This document shows positions 45,913-57,584 of a DNA stretch of 64,000 nt, one piece after another; the first letter of the stretch is position 1, and the number at the start of each line of letters is the position of its first letter. The position numbers were made by a program, and so were the translations under genes. The DNA lies in NCBI RefSeq assembly GCF_019655335.1, contig NZ_BPFD01000011.1, forward strand, positions 1 to 64,000, read 5' to 3'. Source of the stretch: Shewanella hafniensis. Lineage in GTDB: Bacteria; Pseudomonadota; Gammaproteobacteria; Enterobacterales; Shewanellaceae. The notes below the pieces were generated by a model. It saw nothing but the letters and a program-made list of their open reading frames with translations. It was not told the DNA's origin and ran no database searches.

Positions 45913-46440
45913 TTGACTGTCATTACTCGCTTTGCCCATTCCCGTTCGTCTTGGTTTATTCTCGCAGGCACAGCCCTCGGCTTAGAGTTAAGCGCACTGT
46001 ATTTTCAACATATAATGAAACTCGATCCCTGTGTTATGTGTATTTATCAAAGACTTGCTGTATTTGGTATATTAGCAGCGGGCCTTATCGGCATGACAGC
46101 GCCAAAATATCGCATAGTGAGGATTCTCGCGGCTATTATTTGGGCCATCAGTGCAACTTGGGGATTAAAGCTAGCGCTATCGCTGGTAGACATGCAAACC
46201 AACCCATCGCCTTTCTCAACGTGTTCATTCTTACCTGAATTCCCCGCTTGGATGCCATTACACGAATGGTTCCCTTCCATTATGATGCCTACGGGCATGT
46301 GTACTGATGTGCCTTGGGTCTTTATGGGTGTGACGATGGCCGAATGGATGGTAGTGGCTTTCAGTGGCTTCCTAGTGGCTTGGTTACTCTTTATTGTGCC
46401 TATCCTGAGTGGTTCAAATAAACCTTCTCTTTATAAATAA
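45913..46440 (+). CDS. dsbB: Disulfide bond formation protein DsbB
   Basis: This is a four-helix inner-membrane protein with the DsbB cysteine pairs: CVMC ([13 protein letters not shown]) and the second-loop cysteines [10 protein letters not shown] and GMCTDVPW. It re-oxidises DsbA and passes electrons to quinone. The start is uncertain. A TTG at 45913 has GGAG 6 bases upstream and gives 175 residues, close to E. coli (176). An ATG at 45901 lacks a ribosome site. It follows nhaB after a terminator, so it probably has its own promoter. A hairpin terminator follows. Confidence 0.93.
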   Translation: MTVITRFAHSRSSWFILAGTALGLELSALYFQHIMKLDPCVMCIYQRLAVFGILAAGLIGMTAPKYRIVRILAAIIWAISATWGLKLALSLVDMQTNPSPFSTCSFLPEFPAWMPLHEWFPSIMMPTGMCTDVPWVFMGVTMAEWMVVAFSGFLVAWLLFIVPILSGSNKPSLYK

Positions 46441-46453
46441 CCCGTTTGAGATG

Positions 46454-46474
46454 AGGCAGGGATCAACCCTGCCT
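46454..46474 (+). terminator. Rho-independent terminator of dsbB
   Basis: AGGCAGGG and CCCTGCCT form an 8-bp stem with a 5-nt loop followed by TTAATT. It lies 14 bp past the stop. Confidence 0.75.
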
Positions 46475-46601
46475 TTAATTAACAATTTTATTCACAGTTT
46501 ACGACTGATTCCCGCCGCTTATCCCATTCAATCGCCGCAACTTAAACATCTGCTCATAGCAAAACAGCGAGAACGCGCTACACTGGCTCAATGAAAAGGT
46601 G

Positions 46602-49253
46602 ATGATTTGGAAACTGGTGATTATGGGAAAAAGTTCGACATCTGAGCCACATACAGCATTAACCCAATGGCAAAACAGTTTGCCGTTCAAATTTAGCCTT
46701 ATCCAACTTGTCATTGCCGCAATTTTGATTTGCAGCACAGCTTGGGTCATTCTCAGCATTCAACGCCAACAAGTGCTTGATCAACAAGCCGTATTAAACC
46801 AGAACTATGGCCAATTAATCATAGCCAAACTGCAGGAAATGACTTCACAGGTCGAAACCGTTGTCGGTTCAATTTCCAGTATTGCAAAACTTTACCGCTA
46901 TGATCATGAGCAACTGGTGAAAACCATCCCCAGCCTGCTGACACTCGCTAACCAACAACGCATTATCTCTGGTGGCGGCGTATGGCCCGAACCCGGCGCG
47001 TTTAATCAACAAAAATTTCGCGATAGCCTATTCTGGGCCCACAATGTCAACGATGAATTAGTTGCCATTGATAGCTATAACAAGGACACGTTTCCGAGTT
47101 ATCACACCGAAGAATGGTATCGCCCGACACGCTATTTCCCCGCGGGCAAAATTTTCTGGTCAAAGTCTTATTTCGACCCCACCACCCATGAGTCCATGAT
47201 CACGGCTTCAGGTGCTATGTGGATGGACCATCAATTTATTGGTGCAGCAACCGTAGATATCAGTTTAGAAAAACTCAATGCCCTATTACGCAATGTGATG
47301 GTGGATGTTAGGGGTTATGTCATTGCCTTAGATCATCAAAATCAAGTACTCGCCTATCCCCATGGCGATAACAATCTTCAGCATCAAGCTAATACCAGCC
47401 ACACCTTTGTCACTTTTAATCATCTCGTTAACCAACAGCCAGACTTCAGTCCCATCGAAGCGGCATTACACAATGCGGATAAGGCATTTATCGCAGAAGC
47501 CGTCGCCGAGCGCGTCTTTACCCAAGAACAGATGCAGCATTTGACTCGGCTAAGTCATCAAGATGAGCGCGACATGTTAGCCGCCATCGTCAATAACAAT
47601 GCCTTAAACCATTTTACCACCCCAAAATTACTGACTTCAGTAACCTTAGCCCATGATCCCATTCTAAAAACAGCGTCTCTGGTTTCGGTATTTTTAATGC
47701 CTAATACCTATTGGAAAGTACTAGTTGTCACCCCAATTTCGCCACTGCAAGATACCGCCAAACACTTAGTTGAAAAGGTCGGTATTTATTTAGTGTGTAT
47801 CCAGCTTTTAGGCTTAATCCTATTATTCTTGCTCCAACATAGGTTGTTTATTACCCCGATTATTGAAATCGTCCAAGCCTTAAAACGTAACGATTCCGCC
47901 TCAATTGAATTTAAAGCTAAAAACAGCCAAGATGAAATTGGCTTATTAGCCAAGACATTCCTGTCGCGCACGCAACAACTTGAAGTGGCCATGGCGAGTT
48001 TAGATGCCAGTAATCTTGCCCTAGAACAACAATTGCAGAGCCAAAACCTGTTCCAACTTGAATTAAAACGCCATAAGGAACAACTAAGGGCTTTACTGAA
48101 ATTTTCCCAAAATCTTATCTATGTCAAAGATCTGCACGGCAAATATATTTTAGTGAATGACAAGTATTGCGAAATCTTAGGTATAGAACGCAGACGCATA
48201 ATTGGCGCCTCGGATTTCGAGGTATTTCCTAGCCAATTTGCCCACGAGTATCAACAAAACGATCAACGCGTACTGCACAATAACGAAGCCATCAATTTTG
48301 AAGAAGCCATTCCCTCACCACTGGGGAATCTTATGTATATCGTGACCAAATTTAAGATCAAAGATGATGACGATACTGTGATTGCGGTCGGCGCTATCGC
48401 CTTTGATATCACCTTGAAAAAAATTAAAGAGCAGGAACAGGAGAAATTACTCTTAGGACAAGTTGAGACGCTCAATCATCTACAAGAGCAAGTTCGCCTT
48501 ATCAATCAACATAATAATGAGCTTTACCAAGAGCAAGAAGCATTAACTAAAATGCTCGAAAAGCATCATCAACTCAATCTCAGCCGTGAACAAAGCCAAC
48601 AGTTAATGCAAAACTTCTTAGCTGAAATGATGACTCAGGTCATGCATGAGCAAGACCAGCTACTCGCCAAAGTTTGCCAACTGCAACAAACGAACGAGGC
48701 AAACTACAGTACTCAGATCACCGAAGTCATGGTAACTCAGGCAGAGAAATTGCGGCATATTGCTCAGCTGCTGACCAATCATCAAAACGATATTCGTCCA
48801 TTGCATCTGGCGCAATTTATGCGTCATTTATTAGGTTTACTAAAAGTGCAACTAGCGAAAGCAAACGTAGAGATTGTGCTCAATTGTGAGGAAAACATCA
48901 TCATAGCTGGCCCAGCTTGGCAATATCTGCAACTCTTCTATCGCTTAATTACTAACACTTTGAATCATGCTTTTAAGACTCACAACGAACAGCGTGAAAT
49001 CACCATCGCCATCGACAAATCGAACGACGTGCTACAAATCAGTATTCTCGATAATGGCATTGGTATGACACAGGCGCAGCTCACGCAATTGCGACAGGAA
49101 CTGGAGCAAGAACTCTGTCTCGGGACCTTAACCTGTATCAATTTATGGCTTAAAAACGACTTCAACGGCAGCTTGACCATCAGCAGCCAGTTAAACCAAG
49201 GCACACATATACAGTGTCATTGGCCGCTTAGTACAAACTTAGCGTCGCAATAA
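46602..49253 (+). CDS. Membrane sensor protein: Cache-type periplasmic domain, HAMP, PAS and HATPase-like domain
   Basis: This protein of about 883 residues has two membrane helices (about 32-52 and 392-413). They flank a large periplasmic Cache-type domain with WYRPTRYFPAGKIFWSKSYFDPTTHESMITAS, typical of double Cache sensors. A HAMP-like linker (415-470), a coiled coil and a PAS domain (about 500-610, ILGIERRRIIGASDFEVFPSQFA) follow, then another coiled coil. The end has an HATPase-like fold with RLITNTLNHAF (about 781) and LDNGIGM (816-822). No histidine H-box and no clear GxGxG G2 box are seen, so kinase activity is doubtful. The start is uncertain between 46602 and 46623. Confidence 0.82.
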   Translation: MIWKLVIMGKSSTSEPHTALTQWQNSLPFKFSLIQLVIAAILICSTAWVILSIQRQQVLDQQAVLNQNYGQLIIAKLQEMTSQVETVVGSISSIAKLYRYDHEQLVKTIPSLLTLANQQRIISGGGVWPEPGAFNQQKFRDSLFWAHNVNDELVAIDSYNKDTFPSYHTEEWYRPTRYFPAGKIFWSKSYFDPTTHESMITASGAMWMDHQFIGAATVDISLEKLNALLRNVMVDVRGYVIALDHQNQVLAYPHGDNNLQHQANTSHTFVTFNHLVNQQPDFSPIEAALHNADKAFIAEAVAERVFTQEQMQHLTRLSHQDERDMLAAIVNNNALNHFTTPKLLTSVTLAHDPILKTASLVSVFLMPNTYWKVLVVTPISPLQDTAKHLVEKVGIYLVCIQLLGLILLFLLQHRLFITPIIEIVQALKRNDSASIEFKAKNSQDEIGLLAKTFLSRTQQLEVAMASLDASNLALEQQLQSQNLFQLELKRHKEQLRALLKFSQNLIYVKDLHGKYILVNDKYCEILGIERRRIIGASDFEVFPSQFAHEYQQNDQRVLHNNEAINFEEAIPSPLGNLMYIVTKFKIKDDDDTVIAVGAIAFDITLKKIKEQEQEKLLLGQVETLNHLQEQVRLINQHNNELYQEQEALTKMLEKHHQLNLSREQSQQLMQNFLAEMMTQVMHEQDQLLAKVCQLQQTNEANYSTQITEVMVTQAEKLRHIAQLLTNHQNDIRPLHLAQFMRHLLGLLKVQLAKANVEIVLNCEENIIIAGPAWQYLQLFYRLITNTLNHAFKTHNEQREITIAIDKSNDVLQISILDNGIGMTQAQLTQLRQELEQELCLGTLTCINLWLKNDFNGSLTISSQLNQGTHIQCHWPLSTNLASQ

Positions 49254-49263
49254 AGAGGATGGC

Positions 49264-49626
49264 TTACTGATCAAGCCATGCCTTAGCTTGGCTTTGCTCA
49301 TCGGCAGCAAATACCTTTACAGGGCACGGCAGCATGCAGGCAAGCGCATTGACCATAGCGCTTGTTTGAGCTTGGTTAGCAATCATGACCACTCTTGAGA
49401 AATCACTTAAGTGAAATAAGCCGAGTACCGCATCGTCCCACAGGGCAGCGACAGATATACCTTCAAACTCAGGGGAAAACTCGTACCACAGGCGAATACT
49501 GGCGTGATCTTGCAGCTTAGCTTCAATGGCGGGTACCAGATAGCCTTCCACATCCCCATGATTAACACGGCCAGATGCGACAACTGCCAATATGTCATGG
49601 GCATGGCCTGAAGAGATCGTTAGCAT
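49264..49626 (-). CDS. STAS/SEC14-like (SpoIIAA-like) protein
   Basis: This 120-residue protein fits the SpoIIAA-like/STAS-related family. It opens with ILAVVASGRVNHGDVEGYLVPAIEAKLQDHASIRLWYEFSPEFEG, followed by WDDAVLGLFHLSDFSRVVMIANQ and a C-terminal VKVFAADEQSQAKAWLDQ. These small proteins often act in signalling or lipid-binding contexts. It converges with the sensor gene (10 bp between stops), and no anti-sigma partner is nearby. Function is unknown. Confidence 0.8.
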   Translation of the reverse strand: MLTISSGHAHDILAVVASGRVNHGDVEGYLVPAIEAKLQDHASIRLWYEFSPEFEGISVAALWDDAVLGLFHLSDFSRVVMIANQAQTSAMVNALACMLPCPVKVFAADEQSQAKAWLDQ

Positions 49627-49778
49627 TGAACACTCCTTATCAATACACGAATAAAATAATGAAAGCTCACATACTAAAGATACACAGACAATGGCATAAA
49701 TGCAGGAAAAGAGAGTGGTTTATTTTACGTTAAGCCGATTTGAGCGGCTTGCCACTCAAAGCTAAAGCGCCCTTCTGA

Positions 49779-50135
49779 TTAGGCGCTGACTTGTTGTTTA
49801 GCGATTTCTTGATCGAACAAATTCTTAATTAAACCGGAAAATTCGGTAATAAATAACGTCTGAGCAGGTGTAGCTTTATGATTGGCAACTGAAGCTAAAA
49901 TCTCTTCTAAATCATACACAATCGCATCAACTTCGCGGATAATCATGTTGCGCTGCGCGAAAGACAATGACGGATTTTGACCACACACCATAATGATCTG
50001 CGCCGACAATTGCTCTTCAAACAATTCCATCACAGTATCGTCTGAAATCACCTCAGAACTTGGTGTTTCAAATAAGCCAAGATGTTCAGTTAAATACTGG
50101 ACCAAATGCATGTAACCATCTTTATCTGTGACCAT
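49779..50135 (-). CDS. DUF3802 family protein
   Basis: This 118-residue acidic helical protein matches DUF3802, found in Shewanella, Vibrio and relatives. It contains VQYLTEHLGLFETPSSEVISDDTVMELFEEQLS and SLSFAQRNMIIREVDAIVYDLEEILA. It has one cysteine and no catalytic motif. AAGGGT precedes the ATG. Function is unknown. It is transcribed after yceI on the same strand, but a hairpin lies between them. Confidence 0.85.
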   Translation of the reverse strand: MVTDKDGYMHLVQYLTEHLGLFETPSSEVISDDTVMELFEEQLSAQIIMVCGQNPSLSFAQRNMIIREVDAIVYDLEEILASVANHKATPAQTLFITEFSGLIKNLFDQEIAKQQVSA

Positions 50136-50205
50136 TTTTTACCCTTTAAACTCATTAACTTAATATCTAGTGTGGTGCTATTAATACCACAATCGGAAAT
50201 ATCAA

Positions 50206-50227
50206 AGAAGCCGAAAATTCGGCTTCT
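50206..50227 (-). terminator. Hairpin terminator of the YceI-family gene
   Basis: AGAAGCCGAA pairs with TTCGGCTTCT around a 2-nt centre, followed on the minus strand by TTTGATATTT. It lies 85 bp past the stop, between yceI and DUF3802. Confidence 0.6.
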
Positions 50228-50311
50228 CATCGAGATCCAGCATACGCCACTTATTTAACTCTAGCCTATCTTCGATAACTGACGTATTGATCTACACCAA
50301 TCTTATTGAAG

Positions 50312-50887
50312 TTACTGAGTTAAGGTTAGTACAAATGACACAGGAACAGCTTGGCTAATGCTCGATAAACCCGCAATTTCACGTAATTTATCAATGCCTG
50401 CGACAAGATCAAACTCATTGGCATTCACAATTATCGGCTGAAAACTGTTCACTAACAGCTTTTTATCAGAAACTTTAGTGATAATTACCGAAAAAGTTTT
50501 AGTTTGCGATTTACCATGCAATGCAATTTTACCATCGATATCAACGACTTTAGTCTCACCAATGCCGAGATCTTTTAGCATTTTAGTGTCAACTTGAGAC
50601 GACAGTTTAAGCTCAGGATATAAAGACACTTCGAACAATAAATTCTGCATCCGCTCATCGCGGACATCAATACCAGTGGCGACGCCCATTAACGGAATGG
50701 TTAATTCGAATTGACCATCCTCTTTTAGCGTACCTTTGAGCTGTTTAAAGTGATGGACTTCACCAATGTCACCTTTCTTTACCGAAATAAAACTGACTCG
50801 CGAATCTTGATCCATTACTTGCCATTGCGCGGCGCAGCTAAAACTGGCGATCGCCGATAAGGCAACAATTCCCATCCATTTTTTCAT
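50312..50887 (-). CDS. YceI-family periplasmic lipid-binding protein
   Basis: This 191-residue protein has a signal peptide (about 1-19, MKKWMGIVALSAIASFSCAA/QW). The YceI lipocalin-like fold contains DSRVSFISVKKGDIGEVHHFKQLKGTLKEDGQFELTIPL and GKIALHGKSQTKTFSVIIT. Members bind isoprenoids or other lipids in the periplasm, and are often induced by high pH or stress. The ATG at 50887 with GAGGA upstream is chosen. An extra 5-residue extension would put that site inside the gene. Confidence 0.9.
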   Translation of the reverse strand: MKKWMGIVALSAIASFSCAAQWQVMDQDSRVSFISVKKGDIGEVHHFKQLKGTLKEDGQFELTIPLMGVATGIDVRDERMQNLLFEVSLYPELKLSSQVDTKMLKDLGIGETKVVDIDGKIALHGKSQTKTFSVIITKVSDKKLLVNSFQPIIVNANEFDLVAGIDKLREIAGLSSISQAVPVSFVLTLTQ

Positions 50888-51042
50888 CGTATCCGTCCTC
50901 AAAAAGTGAGTTTAAAAGCCATGCAGTAAAGCAAATCGACATCTGCAGCAGGCGAAAATAATGCCCAGTTAACCGTGATCCACATCGCATAACTTCAGCT
51001 AAAGATACTCTTTTTATCCATTAGCGACCAGTAAACTATACT

Positions 51043-51495
51043 TCATACTCTAACGAGCCATTTATCTAAGCTATTGGCAAACGCCTGTTTATCCGCTTGG
51101 GAAAACGAATCCGGTCCGCCGGTATGCACGCCTGAACCCCGTAAGTCTTCCATAAAATCGCGCATCGTCAGCTTTTGTTTTATGTTATCGACGGTATAAA
51201 GCTCGCCACGGGGATTGAGTGCCAAGGCGCCCTTTTCGATGACTAAAGCCGCTAAGGGAATGTCCGCGGTGATCACTAAATGCGTTGGCTCAACATGGTC
51301 GACAATGTATTGATCCGCCACATCAAAACCCGCTCCAACGCGAATTTGGCTGATGTAGGGCGATGGCGGTACGCGGATCATTTGATTAGCCACCAGCACC
51401 AGCGGCAAAGCTTTACGCTCCGCCGCACGAAACAGGATTTCTTTGATAGGATTGGGACACGCGTCCGCGTCAACCCAAATTTTATAATCACTCAA
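51043..51495 (-). CDS. yaiI: YaiI/YqxD family (UPF0178) protein
   Basis: This 150-residue protein matches the YaiI family. It opens with [35 protein letters not shown], with an Asp-rich metal-binding motif like a PIN/NYN nuclease, and has [25 protein letters not shown] and [21 protein letters not shown]. The start is TTG at 51495, which keeps the family's N-terminus. A nuclease role is suspected from the fold but not established. It lies downstream of pdxH in the same direction. Confidence 0.9.
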   Translation of the reverse strand: MSDYKIWVDADACPNPIKEILFRAAERKALPLVLVANQMIRVPPSPYISQIRVGAGFDVADQYIVDHVEPTHLVITADIPLAALVIEKGALALNPRGELYTVDNIKQKLTMRDFMEDLRGSGVHTGGPDSFSQADKQAFANSLDKWLVRV

Positions 51496-51568
51496 TGTCT
51501 TTTCACTCTGTTGCTGTTAGGTTCACAGACTCAGTTTTAGGCAATGCAATACCGAAGGGGGCACCCGA

Positions 51569-52207
51569 CTATGGCGCTAAACGATCGATTTCCCACTCAG
51601 CATTATGGCGAGTATAAATAAAACGATCATGCAGCCTGTGTTCTCCCCCCTGCCAAAATTCGATACTCGAAGGTCTGACTAAGTAACCGCCCCAAAAACT
51701 GGGTAAAGGCACATCGCCTTTAGCGAACTTAGCCTTCATTTCGAAGAATTTACCTTCAAGTACTTGTCTCGCGCTAAGTTTACTCGACTGCTGCGACACC
51801 CAAGCGGCAATTTGACTGTCCTTAGGACGGGTCATAAAGTATTTAAGCACTTCGGCGGTAGACAACGACTGCGCTTCACCGAGCACCGATACTTGCCGCT
51901 CTAAAGGATGCCAAGGGAAATGCAAACTGACTTTATTATTGGCGGCAATTTGCTGGGCTTTGCGACTACCAAGGTTAGTAAAAAATACGAAACCTGTGTC
52001 ATCAAAACGTTTAAGTAACACTATCCGTTGAAAAGGTTGGCCGTGTTCGTCCACAGTCGCCACACACATAGCCGTTGGATCGCTAAGCTCAGCATCCCTC
52101 GCCTGCGTCATCCACAGTTCAAACAAGTCCATTGGGTTTTGCGGTAAGTCGGCACGTCTTAAGCCGCCTTTAGCATACTCGCGGCGGATATCACTGAGAT
52201 CTGTCAT
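51569..52207 (-). CDS. pdxH: Pyridoxamine 5'-phosphate oxidase PdxH
   Basis: This 212-residue enzyme matches PdxH. It contains [45 protein letters not shown], with conserved FMN-binding Arg and Lys residues. [19 protein letters not shown] and [17 protein letters not shown] follow, the latter with the conserved Arg-Leu-His-Asp-Arg. It oxidises pyridoxine and pyridoxamine phosphates to pyridoxal phosphate using FMN and oxygen. It lies 28 bp downstream of speD on the same strand. Confidence 0.95.
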   Translation of the reverse strand: MTDLSDIRREYAKGGLRRADLPQNPMDLFELWMTQARDAELSDPTAMCVATVDEHGQPFQRIVLLKRFDDTGFVFFTNLGSRKAQQIAANNKVSLHFPWHPLERQVSVLGEAQSLSTAEVLKYFMTRPKDSQIAAWVSQQSSKLSARQVLEGKFFEMKAKFAKGDVPLPSFWGGYLVRPSSIEFWQGGEHRLHDRFIYTRHNAEWEIDRLAP

Positions 52208-52235
52208 GGGGTTTCCTTAAGTAAATGCCAAAAAT

Positions 52236-53177
52236 TTACATGAATTCAGGGATCAGCACTTCAGCATCAAGCTGCTGATAGTGGCTAAAGCGAATATCAT
52301 AACCTTGCTCAGTCGTTAATGAGCCACGCCCTAAGCATAAATGGGCAGGAAATCCCTGCGTTGAGTCGTTGATATTAAAGCCGATAGTGTCCCAACTGAT
52401 GGGAGAAAATAGTGCTAATAATCGCCCTAAGAGTTGTTGCGGATACTGGGCTAAATCCAGATTCGTTTCAAAGCTCACATAGGAGCTAGCGCAGGCATTC
52501 TCGCTTTGGGGCGTAATATGCAAGGTCACATAATACTTGCCCCAGAGACCGTTCATCGAAAAACCTGATGGATCAAATAAATGGGCGTCAAGCTCAAAGT
52601 CTGGGAATAAATCGTTAAGTTCGAGTGCGGCACAAATTTCAGCTTTGCTTTGCGAGCCACCATTTAGATAATCGGCTAGCTCACCACGAATGTGGTACAT
52701 CAACAGCTCACAGCTTTGATCATCCTTTGGTGCACGATAATCACTATCAGAGCAGAAAAAATAATGATGATGACTGTCTAAATGCCCCACTCTCATTGCC
52801 TTACCCGCGATACGCTGACGCAGCTTGCCAACATCATCAGCAAAACTCGTGGTTTGCAGGTGGGCTTGGTATTCGTTTTTACGCTGATAACTCACCAACG
52901 CGATGGCAGGCACGCCAAGCGCGTCGATAAAATAACAGGCGGCGTCCACTAAGGTACTGTTACCACAGGTGAGCATGACAAATCTGTCGTGCCATACAAA
53001 TAAGCTGGATTCGCTCAACAGGTAAGCATCGCAGTCAGCATTACTTAGCTGCGACAAAATCTCGGCATGGGCACAATTGACTAAGGCTGACCAAAAACTC
53101 ACATCGAGTTCGCGTAAATTCGGCGTAGACGCCGCCACGATGATCTCAAGTTTCTTTTCTGAGCCTTCAAAAAACAT
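52236..53177 (-). CDS. speD: S-adenosylmethionine decarboxylase, eukaryotic-type proenzyme (SpeD)
   Basis: This 313-residue protein resembles eukaryotic AdoMetDC rather than the E. coli class. YLLSESSLFVWHDRFVMLTCGNSTL (about 51-75) carries the self-cleavage Glu-Ser site that makes the pyruvoyl group. FDPSGFSMNGLWGKYYVTLHITPQ and SYVSFETNLDL match the eukaryotic active-site region. The Cys in LTCGNSTL and the His in LHITP fit catalytic positions. It supplies decarboxylated AdoMet for spermidine. The ATG at 53177 has AAGGA upstream, rather than a TTG three bases earlier. Its partner speA is upstream, though a terminator intervenes. Confidence 0.9.
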   Translation of the reverse strand: MFFEGSEKKLEIIVAASTPNLRELDVSFWSALVNCAHAEILSQLSNADCDAYLLSESSLFVWHDRFVMLTCGNSTLVDAACYFIDALGVPAIALVSYQRKNEYQAHLQTTSFADDVGKLRQRIAGKAMRVGHLDSHHHYFFCSDSDYRAPKDDQSCELLMYHIRGELADYLNGGSQSKAEICAALELNDLFPDFELDAHLFDPSGFSMNGLWGKYYVTLHITPQSENACASSYVSFETNLDLAQYPQQLLGRLLALFSPISWDTIGFNINDSTQGFPAHLCLGRGSLTTEQGYDIRFSHYQQLDAEVLIPEFM

Positions 53178-53280
53178 CAAATCCTTAACTCCATTAAACG
53201 CTATGCGCCCTTGCTGTTGACATCTTTTACGCCGTAATAGCAGCCACGGACGATAAATAAATATCGTCCAGAAAGCAAAA

Positions 53281-53306
53281 ATCAGCCTAAGTGACCTTAG
53301 GCTGAT
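53281..53306. terminator. Bidirectional-type terminator between speA and speD
   Basis: ATCAGCCTAAG and CTTAGGCTGAT form an 11-bp stem with a 4-nt loop. TTTTTGC on the minus strand and TTATTTT on the plus fit termination of speA. speD would then use its own promoter in 53178-53280 or read-through. Confidence 0.82.
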
Positions 53307-53340
53307 TTATTTTAACACACTAAATCTTAAGAAAAATATC

Positions 53341-55260
<1,920 letters not shown>

Positions 55261-55360
55261 TTAGCCCGTCTATTAAAAAATGGGTTAAACGGTTATGACT
55301 TAATAGCACAACCGCCCGTTCGACAAACCCAGGCAAAGGGACACCTTACCTGACATACAC

Positions 55361-55380
55361 GAAGGTAGATTTTACCTTCT
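55361..55380 (-). promoter_or_regulatory. Hairpin in the speA leader
   Basis: On the minus strand GAAGGTA and TACCTTC pair across a short A/T loop, about 107 bp before the speA start. Confidence 0.4.
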
Positions 55381-55484
55381 ACTTAATGCCGCAACGTCAC
55401 GCTAGTGTAAGTGACATTGCCGCGATTTTCATTAATAGCGCAAGAGACAATTCATCTTAACGCACTATATCCTATCATATTGAT

Positions 55485-55525
55485 GGAGAAGCTTATTCCC
55501 TTCTCCCAGTAAAGCTATCTTTACT
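55485..55525 (-). promoter_or_regulatory. Two tandem hairpins upstream of speA
   Basis: GGAGAAG/CTTCTCC (55485-55506) and AGTAAAG/CTTTACT (55508-55525) are adjacent, separated by one base, about 230-270 bp upstream of speA. They could be part of a structured leader or of a small RNA. Confidence 0.4.
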
Positions 55526-56608
55526 TGCCTCGCTTGCATTTATCTTAAGGCTAAAGGCCGCAAATACCGTCAAAAAGCCGAATGAAGTCCTGAGTCGCAT
55601 CCTTAAAACATCAAGCTAATAAGCAGCTTAAAGACGTTCGAAAGAAGTTAAGACCTTCAGAAACCGATAACACAAGTAGAAAACGAAAACCGACAACACC
55701 GAACTAGCGAAAACGCCAAACCAGCTTATCTCTAGGCAAGATTATTTTAACAGGGGACTATTGGCTTCTTCGCGGCCAGAATTGATGCGGATCAACGTGA
55801 GATGCTTAAGGCCAGTATCATCGTATGGCACGACAATCGAGCGTTGGCATTGTGACACTTTTAGGCAAAGTGCAAAAAATGGATGCTTGTGCATTAGCTA
55901 ATAAAAACCCTCTTAACCCCATGTAATTCGATATGTTGTCAATTACACGGTTAATGACTGCTGAACCATAAAACCTTTACTACTCACGTAATATTTGTAA
56001 TGTCTCTAACGAGCGAAGTCGTTGAACGGCGCAATTAAACCGCGCAATGTCACAGAATGCAAGCAAGAATCTCATTTAATATTTCGCATTAAAATATAAT
56101 AAACACTCTCTTAACAACCACCTACTGAGTATTCGCGTTAAGCTGAATAATATTAGCTAGTTAGCGCATGAACGCCGTACTCGTCTGTTCAATATTTTTT
56201 AATAGCCTTTGTAACTTTTTTGACATTTATTGCCGCAAATAACCCTTCATGTTGTGTGTCACTTTAGCCCCGCCCACGTGCAGCCATTGGCTAAAGCCTA
56301 GCGCTCAATATCACATTGCAAAATTCAGCCCCAATAAACCATAAACCTAAGCCTTAAACCGAGGCGCAATTCCACCTTAAAACTTAAGACAATCCCAGAT
56401 ACCAATATGAGGTCATTCCTAGTAACAATCCTCATCACTTTTCCAACCACATTTCTTGTCATAGCCCTTACCAACATCCAACTAAACAGCGGTGATGATT
56501 AACGGCTGAATCGCCCTAAGATAAAACCCAAAGACAATAATGCTGCAGTTTCAGCACCGAAGTGTATAATCGCAACCGAATCACATTCCATTATGCACAG
56601 AGAGATCC

Positions 56609-57451
56609 ATGGTACAGATAGGTAAAACCTGCAAACTTGAGGTTGTAAAACAAGTCAGCTTTGGCGTGTATTTAAACGCCCACGAATTAGGGCAAGTACT
56701 GCTGCCAAACAAAGTCACCCCAAAAGACTGCCAAGTCGGTGATCTGCTTGACGTGTTTCTGTATCTAGATTCTGAAGATATCGTGATTGCCACCACGCGC
56801 CGTCCATTGGCACAGGTAGGCGAATTCGCCTACTTAAAAGCCGTCGCAACCGGCCCTTATGGCGCCTTTTTAGATTGGGGCTTAGATAAAGACTTATTGC
56901 TGCCCTTTGGTGAGCAACACAAGCCTATCGAAGAAGGTCGCTCTTATCTGGTTTATGTGCACGCTAACCGCGCCGATGAACGCATCATGGCCTCATCAAA
57001 AATCGATAAGTTCCTCGATAAGACAGAGCCAGAGTACGCTGTCGGTGAGCAGGTCGATTTATATATCGGCGGCACCACAGATTTAGGCTACAAAGCCATT
57101 ATTAATCATGCTCATTGGGGCGTGATTTACGAAAACGAAGTGTTCCAAAAACTGCGTTTCGGCCAAAGACTCAAAGGTTTCATCAAACAAGTGCGCCGCG
57201 ATGGTAAAATTGATCTCGTGCTGCAACAAGGCAGCAAGCAAGAATTAGATAAGCACGCGCACATTATCCTGATCAAACTCAAACAGGCTGGCGGCTTCTT
57301 AGCCCTGACTGATAAAACCGATGCTGAAATCATTTACGATCAGCTTGGTATGAGTAAAAAAGCCTTCAAAAAAGCCATAGGTGGCTTATTTAAGAATGGT
57401 CAACTGAGTATAGATAATGATGGCCTGCGTTTAACTGAAACAGCAGAATAA
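56609..57451 (+). CDS. CvfB-like S1 RNA-binding protein
   Basis: This 280-residue protein has tandem S1-like OB domains. The first begins GKTCKLEVVKQVSFGVYLNAHELGQVLLPNK. The second contains VGEFAYLKAVATGPYGAFLDWGLDKDLLLPF. A third ends RRDGKIDLVLQQG. The C-terminal winged-helix region has GGFLALTDKTDAEIIYDQLGMSKKAFKKAIGGLFK. This is the CvfB/YitL layout, an RNA-binding virulence or translation-related family. The start has GAGAGAT upstream. A terminator follows, so it is monocistronic. Confidence 0.9.
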   Translation: MVQIGKTCKLEVVKQVSFGVYLNAHELGQVLLPNKVTPKDCQVGDLLDVFLYLDSEDIVIATTRRPLAQVGEFAYLKAVATGPYGAFLDWGLDKDLLLPFGEQHKPIEEGRSYLVYVHANRADERIMASSKIDKFLDKTEPEYAVGEQVDLYIGGTTDLGYKAIINHAHWGVIYENEVFQKLRFGQRLKGFIKQVRRDGKIDLVLQQGSKQELDKHAHIILIKLKQAGGFLALTDKTDAEIIYDQLGMSKKAFKKAIGGLFKNGQLSIDNDGLRLTETAE

Positions 57452-57534
57452 TCAACTCTGTTCAGTACTTAGCGTTAAATTTGTACAGTTTACCGCCACT
57501 AAGGCAAAGTTTGACTGACAACTCCTAGGATATT

Positions 57535-57567
57535 AAGCATGGCTCTGTTATAAACAAAGCCATGCTT
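57535..57567 (+). terminator. Rho-independent terminator of the CvfB-like gene
   Basis: AAGCATGGCT and AGCCATGCTT form a 10-bp stem with an inner TGTT/ACAA pair, followed by TTTTTCTTT, just before the YceH start. Confidence 0.88.
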
Positions 57568-57584
57568 TTTTCTTTGGAGCTTAT

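Noticed and set aside
55296..55355. Short minus-strand frame of about 18 residues (MSGKVSLCLG...) upstream of speA
   Set aside because: It has no ribosome site and a short length. It could be a leader peptide, but nothing supports translation.
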